From positions 1 to 46,102 of the forward strand of contig DJVA01000020.1 of NCBI GenBank assembly GCA_002440705.1: 46,102 bases of DNA, given 5' to 3'. Positions 8,754 through 16,856 of the stretch are shown here, one piece after another. The stretch is from Flavobacteriaceae bacterium UBA6268 (GTDB lineage: Bacteria > Bacteroidota > Bacteroidia > Flavobacteriales > Flavobacteriaceae). The stretch's first letter is position 1. Each line of letters begins with the position of its first letter. Both the position numbers and the translations under genes were made by a program. The notes below the pieces were generated by a model, which made no database searches, was not told where the DNA came from, and saw only the letters and a program-made list of their open reading frames with translations.

Positions 8754-9955
8754 AGATAGGAATTGTTTTAGCGAGTACACCCGGTTATTCGGAAACTTTT
8801 TTTCGTTCGAAAATAAAAGGGCTCCGGGATCAAGGTCATGAAGTTATCTTGTTTGTGCAAGAAACCCACAAGGATTTCAACTTGTGTAATGTAGTCGTTG
8901 CTCCAAAAGTATATTCCTCTACACTTGTGAACGGCTTTGCCATGATGTGGCTAACTTTAAAGGTTTTACCTTTTCTGAAGCCAGTAGGCAGGCTAATTTC
9001 ACTGGAGAGGAGTCATAAAAAATCTTGGAGCGTTGCGTTAAAATCGGTGTATGTAAACGCACACATTTTAAAGCAAAAACTGGACTGGCTGCATTTTGGG
9101 TTTGCCACACAAGCCTTAAAACGCGAATGGGTTGCAAAAGCTATTGGAGCGAAGATGGGCGTAAGTTTTAGAGGATTTGATATTACCACTTATCCCCTTA
9201 AGCATCCCAATTGCTATGAAGCTTTGTGGAAAAGTGTAGACAAGGTCCACACTATTTCGGATCATTTATTGGAAAAAGGCCATCAACTCGGGTTGCCCAA
9301 GACGGTGCGTGCCTGTAAAATTACCCCTGCCATAGACTGCTCATTGTTTATTCCCGGTACCAAAAAAAAGGAAATGCTTTCAAAGCCCATACAGTTCTTG
9401 ACCGTGGCCCGCTTTCATTTTATAAAGGGGATTGAACACATGCTAATGGCCCTTTCCATGCTAAAAAAAGAGGGTGTTCCCTTTCACTATACATTGGTTG
9501 GGACCGGTTCTAAAAAAGAAATGGAAAGAGTAATATTTGCAGTACAACAGCTGGATTTGGTACATGAAGTTTCCCTAACGGGTAAACTAATTCCGTCTGA
9601 AATAAAACATTATTATGAAAGATGCGATATTTATTTGCAGTATAGCATTTCGGAAGGCTTTTGTAATGCCGTACTAGAGGCCCAGGCAATGGGACTTATC
9701 TGTATTGTCTCTGATGCTGGAGGATTAAGCGAAAATGTAATTCACCAAAAAACAGGCTGGGTCGTTCCCAAAATGCACCCCAATTTGTTAGCAGTCCAAA
9801 TTTGGAACGTGCTTCAAATGCCTCAGGCCGTTCTTATGGAGGTTACGGATTTTGCAAAGGAGCGAATTAAAACTCATTTTTCCATCGAAAAGCAACAAAA
9901 GGAATTTGTTGCTTTTTATGGGCAACCCATTGACGAATTATTGACTCGCAGATGA
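8750..9955 (+). CDS. Glycosyltransferase family 4
   Basis: A 401-residue GT-B protein. The N-terminal half contains LHFGFATQALKREWVAKAIG and FRGFDITTYP; the donor half begins IQFLTVARFHFIKGIEH and carries SEGFCNAVLEAQAMGLICIV with the E-x7-E pair. This arrangement resembles WcaL/colanic-acid-type transferases of Bacteroidota clusters. It overlaps both neighbours by four bases (ATGA), indicating tight coupling. The sugar transferred is not predictable. Confidence 0.87.
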   Translation: MKIGIVLASTPGYSETFFRSKIKGLRDQGHEVILFVQETHKDFNLCNVVVAPKVYSSTLVNGFAMMWLTLKVLPFLKPVGRLISLERSHKKSWSVALKSVYVNAHILKQKLDWLHFGFATQALKREWVAKAIGAKMGVSFRGFDITTYPLKHPNCYEALWKSVDKVHTISDHLLEKGHQLGLPKTVRACKITPAIDCSLFIPGTKKKEMLSKPIQFLTVARFHFIKGIEHMLMALSMLKKEGVPFHYTLVGTGSKKEMERVIFAVQQLDLVHEVSLTGKLIPSEIKHYYERCDIYLQYSISEGFCNAVLEAQAMGLICIVSDAGGLSENVIHQKTGWVVPKMHPNLLAVQIWNVLQMPQAVLMEVTDFAKERIKTHFSIEKQQKEFVAFYGQPIDELLTRR

Positions 9956-11379
9956 TTTTTAATTCATTGTCCTTTTTGGTCTTTCTACCTACGGTTTTTA
10001 TGCTGTATTGGTTTGTGTTCCATAAGTCATTGCAAAATAGAAACATCCTCTTACTCCTTGCCAGTTATGTGTTTTATGGATGGTGGGATTATCGTTTTCT
10101 TAGCCTTATTTTTGCCAGTACCCTAGTAGATTATTTTGTAGCATTAGCCCTTCCTAAAGCAGAAACCCAAAAAAGGAGGCGGCTGCTGCTTTTCGTAAGC
10201 TTGGCTTTCAATCTAGGATTGTTGGCTTTGTTTAAGTATTACAACTTTTTTATTGAAAGTTGGGTAGAGGCATGGTCTTTATTGGGGATCCATATGCAAG
10301 TCTCAACCTTGTACATCATATTGCCCGTGGGTATTTCCTTCTATACCTTCCAAACCTTGAGCTATACCATAGATGTCTATAGGCAAAAGCTGGAACCCAC
10401 TTCGCGGTTTATCGAATTTGCGGCCTATGTTGCCTTTTTTCCCCAATTGGTGGCAGGTCCCATAGAAAGGGCCAGTCACTTATTGCCACAATTTAGGGTA
10501 TTACATCAATTTGACTATCAATTGGCAAAAAGTGGTTTGTCGCTTATTGTATGGGGTTTGTTCAAGAAAATGGTGGTGGCAGATAATTGTTCCTATTTTG
10601 TGAATGAAATTTTTTCTGCCCCATATGGTTTTTCATTAAGCGAATTGTGGTTGGGGGCCATTCTTTTCGGATTCCAAATTTACGGTGACTTTTCGGGTTA
10701 TTCAGATATTGCCATTGGTGTAGCAAGGCTATTTGGCTTTAGGTTGATGACCAATTTTAAGTTTCCTTATTTTTCGAGGGATATTGCAGAGTTTTGGCGG
10801 CGATGGCATATTTCGCTCTCCACTTGGTTTCGGGATTATCTGTATATTCCTTTAGGGGGCTCCCGTGGAAATAAATGGCAACAGGTTAGGAATACCTTTA
10901 TTGTTTTTTTGGTAAGTGGATTTTGGCATGGGGCAAATTGGACCTTTATTATTTGGGGAGGAATCCATGCCTGCCTTTTTCTTCCCTTATTGTTGTTAAA
11001 CAAGAATCGGCGGTATGTGGGAAATCAACAACTTACGTTTCATAATTTTTTTCCAGTGGTTTTTACTTTTGCAATGGTTACGTTAGCTTGGGTTTTCTTT
11101 AGGGCAGATTCCTTGGCAATTGCGATACGATATGTTGGTCACATGTTTTATAATTCAAATTATGACCTCTCTTTTTTTATGAAGAGTCCTAAAATTATCC
11201 TCTTGGGAACTATTGTTGCTTTTGCCACAGTCATGATGCTGGCTTTCGAATTTTGGGCTTATAGAAAACAAAGGGTCGAGGTGCGGTTATCGACACCCGC
11301 TAAAATAGCAGTAGTACTGCTAATAGTGTTTATGGGGGTATACAAAAACCCATCTACTTTTATTTATTTTCAATTTTGA
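9952..11379 (+). CDS. MBOAT family membrane O-acyltransferase (AlgI-like)
   Basis: A 475-residue polytopic membrane protein. It shows the AlgI/DltB hallmarks QLVAGPIERASHLLPQF, YGDFSGYSDIAIG and SGFWHGANWTFIIWGGIHA. The two conserved MBOAT histidines are H326 (in FWHGANW) and H339 (in GGIHA). The enzyme passes acyl groups, usually acetyl, across the inner membrane for O-acylation of an exported polymer. The next gene encodes an SGNH-like protein, the usual partner type. It overlaps the preceding GT4 by four bases and the following gene by one. Confidence 0.92.
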   Translation: MIFNSLSFLVFLPTVFMLYWFVFHKSLQNRNILLLLASYVFYGWWDYRFLSLIFASTLVDYFVALALPKAETQKRRRLLLFVSLAFNLGLLALFKYYNFFIESWVEAWSLLGIHMQVSTLYIILPVGISFYTFQTLSYTIDVYRQKLEPTSRFIEFAAYVAFFPQLVAGPIERASHLLPQFRVLHQFDYQLAKSGLSLIVWGLFKKMVVADNCSYFVNEIFSAPYGFSLSELWLGAILFGFQIYGDFSGYSDIAIGVARLFGFRLMTNFKFPYFSRDIAEFWRRWHISLSTWFRDYLYIPLGGSRGNKWQQVRNTFIVFLVSGFWHGANWTFIIWGGIHACLFLPLLLLNKNRRYVGNQQLTFHNFFPVVFTFAMVTLAWVFFRADSLAIAIRYVGHMFYNSNYDLSFFMKSPKIILLGTIVAFATVMMLAFEFWAYRKQRVEVRLSTPAKIAVVLLIVFMGVYKNPSTFIYFQF

Positions 11380-12290
11380 TGAAAGCATTTTTAAAATACA
11401 TTGGTTTTATTGTTTTGGTTACTGCCCTACTGGCAACCCTTATTTCCATAAGTAGTTTAAGGGCTTTACGAAATGCTTCTTTTTACAAGCCCTCCTTTTT
11501 GGCGAATCAAGTTTCCGAAACGAATTTCGATTATATTGTTTTGGGGTCAAGCGTAGGACTTACCTCGTTAAACACAAACAGGATAGATTCCATTTTGGGA
11601 ACTAAAGGACTCAATCTTTCTATGGACGATACGGGGATGTCTACCCATTATTTAATGCTTGAACATTTTTTGAAGGAGGGAAAATCCACTCGTTACTGTA
11701 TCCTTGCCCCAGGCTTGGCAAGTTTAGAAAACAAAAAAGCGGGATTTAGCAATAATGATTATCGTTTTTTAATGTATGTGCAAAGGGATTATGTGTACGA
11801 CTATTATAAAAACAATCCGGAGGCAAATAATGCAACGAACGTTTTATTTCTAAGTAAGTGGGTGCCATTTTTGGGCGTTGGGTATTATAACACCGAATTA
11901 TTTTTTCCTTCGTTGAACGCTGCCATTCATCCCGAACAAAGAAACCGTTTTGATGCAAGGGGCAATTACGGTTATCCCAAAAAAGGAGACTCTTTGGATG
12001 GAAAAGAAGAAATACATACCGCCATTTCATTTCAGCATCCTTATTTAGATAAAATCGAGACACTCTGTAAAAACAACAACATACGGTTAATTTACTACCT
12101 GTCCCCAATATACAAGCAAACCCTTTCCTATGAAAAACCTAATTTTCCCCTAATCGATCATACCCAGTTCTTTAAAGAAGCGGGGAATTTTTACGACCGC
12201 ATTCATGTTAACTCTGAAGGGAGAGAGAAAGTGAGTCTGCAATTTGCGGAGGAGTTCAAAAAGATTAAAAAAGAGAACCAATTAGATTAG
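11379..12290 (+). CDS. SGNH/DltD-like membrane-anchored O-acyltransfer partner
   Basis: A 303-residue protein with one N-terminal transmembrane anchor (about residues 5-28) and an outside domain. YIVLGSSVG places a candidate nucleophile serine at residue 57 or 58, and DRIH gives D273 and H276 in the D-x-x-H arrangement of SGNH hydrolases. In AlgI-AlgJ/AlgX and DltB-DltD systems the MBOAT protein hands the acyl group to such a partner, which places it on the polymer in the periplasm. The ATG at 11379 overlaps the MBOAT stop by one base (TGATG); a TTG three bases earlier is less likely. Sequence outside these motifs is not close to a named family. Confidence 0.65.
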   Translation: MKAFLKYIGFIVLVTALLATLISISSLRALRNASFYKPSFLANQVSETNFDYIVLGSSVGLTSLNTNRIDSILGTKGLNLSMDDTGMSTHYLMLEHFLKEGKSTRYCILAPGLASLENKKAGFSNNDYRFLMYVQRDYVYDYYKNNPEANNATNVLFLSKWVPFLGVGYYNTELFFPSLNAAIHPEQRNRFDARGNYGYPKKGDSLDGKEEIHTAISFQHPYLDKIETLCKNNNIRLIYYLSPIYKQTLSYEKPNFPLIDHTQFFKEAGNFYDRIHVNSEGREKVSLQFAEEFKKIKKENQLD

Positions 12291-12297
12291 TAGTTTT

Positions 12298-13233
12298 TTA
12301 ATTTATTTGGTATCCAAAATAGGTCAGTTCTTCTCCTAATATATTGTTTAATTGTTGAATTTGATGGGAAGTAAAATGATTTTTATAATCGCCTGCAGTT
12401 CCACTTCTATAAAAACTTAAGTTATTTATTTCACCAGGATTTCTCCCCTTGGAAAGATTTTTAAAACTATTCTTTTCCCATACCTTTAAGGCATGAGATT
12501 CTATATCTATTATACTTTTTGATTTGATAAATGAAAGAATCTCCTTAAAGTGATAAAAACCATTCTCAGAAATTAAATCTTCATATTTTATGAAAATCAC
12601 TTTCTCATTTTGTAGGGCAATTAAATGACCATAATACTTTTTGATTGTGTTAGCTTGACTTTCGATAAAACTATCTTTAATAGTTCCATCATTATAAAAT
12701 TTACTTTTAGTAGGGGACCAATTTTTTGTTTTTGTTTTATAAACTCTATCAAAATGAAATGCAAAAGACACAATAATATCTCTTAAATCCCTGATTAATA
12801 CTACTATTTTTGCTTGTGGGAAATAATAATGAATTAGATTAATATCCTGTGCGGTTGATTTCTCTCCAAAGTAAATAGCATTCTTTTTGGATAATAAATA
12901 TGTCTTTTGCAAGAATTCCTGAATAAATGAATTTTTGTAAAATTCAGTTGAAATCCTATATGGTGAATCCGCAATTCTATTTTCTTTGATAGAATGTAAA
13001 AGTTTACTTTCGGGTGAATTTAAATGAAAATCAAAATATTGATTTGACCCCAAACAACTAATGTTTTCAACATCATTTAAGCAATTTTTTATCCATGTTG
13101 TTCCAGATTTATCATATCCTGTCAAAAAGAATAGATTTTGATCGCTTATGCTGGATTTTTTTTTAGTTTGGGTATTTAAGGAGTGATACCTTTGAATTGT
13201 ATAATTTATAATTTTTTTAATTTTCCTTTTCAT
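12298..13233 (-). CDS. Sulfotransferase, inverted and AT-rich
   Basis: A 311-residue protein with the Sulfotransfer_1-type 5'-PSB loop TGYDKSGTTWIK (residues 38-49) and the 3'-PB motif IRDLRDIIVSF (147-157). It should transfer sulfate from PAPS to a sugar of the local polysaccharide. It is the only minus-strand gene among the cluster genes and its base composition is far lower in G+C than its neighbours (15 of 60 in bases 12301-12360, 18 of 60 in 12601-12660). It ends 7 bases from the stop of the convergent SGNH gene, and its start faces the next GT2 gene across a 72-base AT-rich gap. It is intact, with no sign of decay. Confidence 0.85.
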   Translation of the reverse strand: MKRKIKKIINYTIQRYHSLNTQTKKKSSISDQNLFFLTGYDKSGTTWIKNCLNDVENISCLGSNQYFDFHLNSPESKLLHSIKENRIADSPYRISTEFYKNSFIQEFLQKTYLLSKKNAIYFGEKSTAQDINLIHYYFPQAKIVVLIRDLRDIIVSFAFHFDRVYKTKTKNWSPTKSKFYNDGTIKDSFIESQANTIKKYYGHLIALQNEKVIFIKYEDLISENGFYHFKEILSFIKSKSIIDIESHALKVWEKNSFKNLSKGRNPGEINNLSFYRSGTAGDYKNHFTSHQIQQLNNILGEELTYFGYQIN

Positions 13234-13305
13234 AAAAGTAATTAATGCTGAAAATAGCTATTAAATTTAATATAATGAACTATATGTCGGTTTATAACCT
13301 TTTTA

Positions 13306-14634
13306 GTGATATTTAATTTTTTAAAATACCTCCAACCCACACATTATTTTTCCATTCCCAGAAAAGGAGGGGATACGGTTTTTCCCATTCCTAACTTCCT
13401 GCCAGAGGGGGTGTTAGACAAACTAGTAAAGGACAGTTCCTATATAGAGGAGGTTTCTGCTGAATATGATTTATCCTGGCAGGCCATCCAAAAAGGGTAC
13501 ATTGGCGATACGGAAACTTATTCTTCTTTCCGTCAATTGCCTGTTGAAGACGAATACCGCTTTCTTAGAAAATATTTTCATCCTGTTTGGTCACTTTATG
13601 TTCTAATCATTCGTTTGTTGGGTTTCAAAAATCCTTTTAGGGAGTGCAAGGGCTATTGGAAAAATCGGAAATTAAAGCGTTTACATCCATACAAACAACC
13701 CCTTTGTTACGATTCCTACGCTACTTTTTCCTCTTCTCTTATTCAAGAAAAACCCTTGGTGAGTGTTGTCATTCCAACCTTGAACCGCTATGGGTATTTG
13801 AAAGAAGTACTTCATGATTTCGAAAAGCAAAGCTACGTTCATTTTGAAATTTTGGTAGTAGACCAGTCCCAACCGTTTCAGGAGAAGTTTTACGATGATT
13901 TTGGCTTGAACATCCAAGTTTTTCGCCAGGAAGAGCCTGCCCTATGGCTGGCACGGAATACTGCTGTGGAAAAGGCCAAGGGGCCTATCATTATGTTATC
14001 CGAGGACGATGTCCGGATTGAAAACAATTGGATTGAAAACCATCTAAAGTGCTTGGACTATTTTAATGCTTCTATTTCAGCGGGGGTGTTTTATCCCGAA
14101 GGAAGCCGCATTCCTGAAGACCGTTCCTTTTTTGCAAGGGCATCGCAATTTGCAACGGGTAATGCCGCCTTGTATAAATCGGTTTTCAGGCAAATAGGGC
14201 TTTTCGATCGGCAATTCGAAAAACAACGGATGGGCGACGGGGAATTTGGTTTAAGGGCATACCTTGCAGGAATCAAAAGCGTTTCAACACCTCATGCAAG
14301 CTGTGTTGACGTAAAGGCTTCCACCGGTGGCTTGCGTCAAATGGGCAGTTGGGATGCCTTCCGACCCAGTAATTGGTTTGCTCCTCGGCCGATTCCCAGT
14401 GTCCTCTACCTGTTCCGCCGTTATTTTGGAACAAAAAGAGCTTTGTGGTCCCTGTTGAAAACAGTTCCGCCCTCCGTGATGCCTTATCGCTTCAAAAAAA
14501 ATCGAAAAATATTGATTTTGGGTATCTTTATCACACTATTGTTACTGCCCATCGTTGGAATTCAAGTAATTTTATCGTGGCGATTGGCTAGTAAAAAGTT
14601 GAAAGAAGGCCCTCTAATCCGTGAAATCAAATAA
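13306..14634 (+). CDS. Glycosyltransferase family 2 with long N-terminal extension
   Basis: A 442-residue protein. The GT2 domain begins only at about residue 148 (PLVSVVIPTLNRYG), followed by ILVVDQSQP and MLSEDDVRIE (acidic metal site). The first 145 residues are not recognised; they include a hydrophobic stretch near WSLYVLIIRLLGF. A C-terminal hydrophobic segment (ILILGIFITLLLLPIVGIQV) is a membrane anchor. The start is taken as GTG at 13306 because the nearby ATGs at 13275 and 13284 are out of frame; the true start remains uncertain. It ends 14 bases inside the next GT4 gene. Confidence 0.75.
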   Translation: MIFNFLKYLQPTHYFSIPRKGGDTVFPIPNFLPEGVLDKLVKDSSYIEEVSAEYDLSWQAIQKGYIGDTETYSSFRQLPVEDEYRFLRKYFHPVWSLYVLIIRLLGFKNPFRECKGYWKNRKLKRLHPYKQPLCYDSYATFSSSLIQEKPLVSVVIPTLNRYGYLKEVLHDFEKQSYVHFEILVVDQSQPFQEKFYDDFGLNIQVFRQEEPALWLARNTAVEKAKGPIIMLSEDDVRIENNWIENHLKCLDYFNASISAGVFYPEGSRIPEDRSFFARASQFATGNAALYKSVFRQIGLFDRQFEKQRMGDGEFGLRAYLAGIKSVSTPHASCVDVKASTGGLRQMGSWDAFRPSNWFAPRPIPSVLYLFRRYFGTKRALWSLLKTVPPSVMPYRFKKNRKILILGIFITLLLLPIVGIQVILSWRLASKKLKEGPLIREIK

Positions 14635-15718
14635 AGTATTACTTATTACCTCCGAATTCCCTCCCCAACCCGGCGGAATAGGTACCCATGCCTATCAATT
14701 GGGAACCGCATTGGCTGCAGAAGGGAAAATGGTTACGGTTTTATGCGATCAAAGATCGAAAGATGGAATTGAAGAAAGTACATTTGATGCGTTATTAAAA
14801 GTAACGGTGAATCGTACGAAAAGGATTACCCCTCTTTTCATTACTTTTTTTAATCGAATCAACAAAGCCATTTCATTGGCAAGAAAGCATGATGTCGTAC
14901 TTGTATCTGGAAAGTTTTCACTATGGACGGGCGCAATTTTAAAAAGAGTTTTTAAAAAAAAATCTATTGCCATTCTCCATGGAAGTGAATTGCTCCTACC
15001 AGGTAAAATTGAAAAAAGGCTTACTTCTTGGGCTATAAAGCAGATGGACGCTTGCATTTCTGTATCAAAGTACACCGCATCTTTGGTTGGCACTTTACAG
15101 ACTCCAAATTTCATAATTCCCAATGGTTGTATGATTGACTGTTCCAACCTTCCCCCCCAAAAAAAAATGAGTCAAGGGATTAGCTTGGTAACCGTTGGAA
15201 ACTTAACCCAGCGTAAGGGACAGCATAATGTAATTACCGCACTTCCGTTACTTCTTAAACGGTATCCAAAACTTCAATATAAAGTAATTGGTATTCCCAC
15301 GGAGATAGATCGGTTACAGGCCTTAGCCTACGAACTTGATGTCTCTAGCCATATTTCATTTATGGGACGGGTGAGCGAAAACGAAAAGCCACATTTACTA
15401 AAAGAACAAGATGTGTTTATTATGTTAAGTGAACAAACTTCTACTGGGGATGTGGAAGGATTTGGTATTGCAGTGATAGAAGCCAATGCATTGGGCCTTC
15501 CAGCTATTGGCTCGAAGGGCTGTGGTATTGAGGATGCCATTAAAGAAGACTATTCAGGTTTTTTGGTAGATCCGCACGATCCCGAGTCTATAGATAAGGC
15601 TTTGGAAAATATTATCCTGAATTATGATCAATTTTCTGAAAATGCCAAAAAATGGGCCAGCAATTTTGAATGGCCTCTATTAATAAAGAAGTATCTTGAG
15701 GTAATAGAAAGTATATGA
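14621..15718 (+). CDS. Glycosyltransferase family 4
   Basis: A 365-residue GT-B protein starting from GTG. TSEFPPQPGGIGTHAYQLG (about residues 10-28) is the glycine-rich N-terminal loop of PimB/GtfA-like GT4 enzymes; ISLVTVGNLTQRKGQHNVI opens the donor half, and EGFGIAVIEANALGLPAIG carries the E-x7-E pair. It overlaps the preceding gene by 14 bases and the following one by four (ATGA). Donor and acceptor are unknown. Confidence 0.87.
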   Translation: MKSNKVLLITSEFPPQPGGIGTHAYQLGTALAAEGKMVTVLCDQRSKDGIEESTFDALLKVTVNRTKRITPLFITFFNRINKAISLARKHDVVLVSGKFSLWTGAILKRVFKKKSIAILHGSELLLPGKIEKRLTSWAIKQMDACISVSKYTASLVGTLQTPNFIIPNGCMIDCSNLPPQKKMSQGISLVTVGNLTQRKGQHNVITALPLLLKRYPKLQYKVIGIPTEIDRLQALAYELDVSSHISFMGRVSENEKPHLLKEQDVFIMLSEQTSTGDVEGFGIAVIEANALGLPAIGSKGCGIEDAIKEDYSGFLVDPHDPESIDKALENIILNYDQFSENAKKWASNFEWPLLIKKYLEVIESI

Positions 15719-16845
15719 AACTAGCGATTATTTCGCACACCGAGCATTATAAAACCGAAGAGGGAACCATTGTAGGATGGGGCCCTACCATTTCAGAAAT
15801 TAATGATTTGGCCTCCAGTTTTTCGAAAATATACCATGTTGCTTTTTTTTATGAAGGAACCCCACCTCCAAGCGCCTTGCCTTATACTGCGCAGAATGTT
15901 ACGTTTGTGCCTTTGGTCCCTTCTGGAGGAAAATCCTGGTGGTCAAAATTATCGATCCTGTGGACCATGCCAAAAACAATTTGTACCGTTTCCAAAACCC
16001 TCAAAAAAGTAGATTGTTTTCAATTACGCACCCCCACGGGTATTGGGGTTTATTTAATTCCGTGGTTAACTTTATTTACCAAAAAAAAAGGGTGGTACAA
16101 GTATGCTGGAAATTGGAATCAAAAGAAACCTCCTCTAGGATATGCATTGCAGCGAACGTTTTTAAAGAACCAATCCAGAGTTGTTACAATCAATGGGCGC
16201 TGGCCCAATCAACCAACACATTGCCTTACGTTTGAAAATCCTTGTCTTACCAATGCGGATAGGGCCATTGGAATGGAAGTCATTAAAAATAAATCTTATT
16301 TGCTGCCATATTCCTTCTGTTTTGTTGGGCGTTTAGAAGACGAAAAGGGGGTACAGCGAATTATTGACGTTTTTGCTGCCCTACCCGATAAATCTTGGAT
16401 AAAAAACCTGCATTTTGTTGGAAATGGAGCAAAAATTGAAGCTTATCAAAACCAGTGCAGAGAGGCAGATCTTCCAGCTATTTTTCACGGTTTCTTATCT
16501 CGGGAAGCAGTTTTTCGACTCTACCAAAAATGTCATTTTTTGTTACTTCCAAGTACCGCCTCAGAAGGGTTTCCAAAAGTGATTGCAGAGGCCATGAATT
16601 TTGGTTGTATTCCTATAGTTTCTAATGTATCAAGCATTGGTCAGTATGTGTCTAAGGAAAATGGCTTTATTTTAGATTCGGTAACCTCTCAAAATTTTAA
16701 CTCCATTTTGAATAAAACAGTAACTATCCAAGAGGCTATTCTTCAGGAAAAAGCGAGAAAAGGATATCTTGTAGCTCAAAATTTTACCTTTGAGAGGTAT
16801 CGCATTCGTATTTACAGTGATATTTTAGGAGGTATGACCCATTAA
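15715..16845 (+). CDS. Glycosyltransferase family 4
   Basis: A 376-residue GT-B protein. The N-terminal half contains FQLRTPTGIGVYLIPWLTLF; the donor half has CFVGRLEDEKGVQRIIDVFA and SEGFPKVIAEAMNFGCIPIV with the E-x7-E pair, then SNVSSIGQYV. The start overlaps the previous stop (ATGA), and an 11-base gap precedes the Wzy-like gene. The N-terminal half is divergent, so acceptor specificity cannot be guessed. Confidence 0.85.
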   Translation: MKLAIISHTEHYKTEEGTIVGWGPTISEINDLASSFSKIYHVAFFYEGTPPPSALPYTAQNVTFVPLVPSGGKSWWSKLSILWTMPKTICTVSKTLKKVDCFQLRTPTGIGVYLIPWLTLFTKKKGWYKYAGNWNQKKPPLGYALQRTFLKNQSRVVTINGRWPNQPTHCLTFENPCLTNADRAIGMEVIKNKSYLLPYSFCFVGRLEDEKGVQRIIDVFAALPDKSWIKNLHFVGNGAKIEAYQNQCREADLPAIFHGFLSREAVFRLYQKCHFLLLPSTASEGFPKVIAEAMNFGCIPIVSNVSSIGQYVSKENGFILDSVTSQNFNSILNKTVTIQEAILQEKARKGYLVAQNFTFERYRIRIYSDILGGMTH

Positions 16846-16856
16846 TCGTAAATCAA

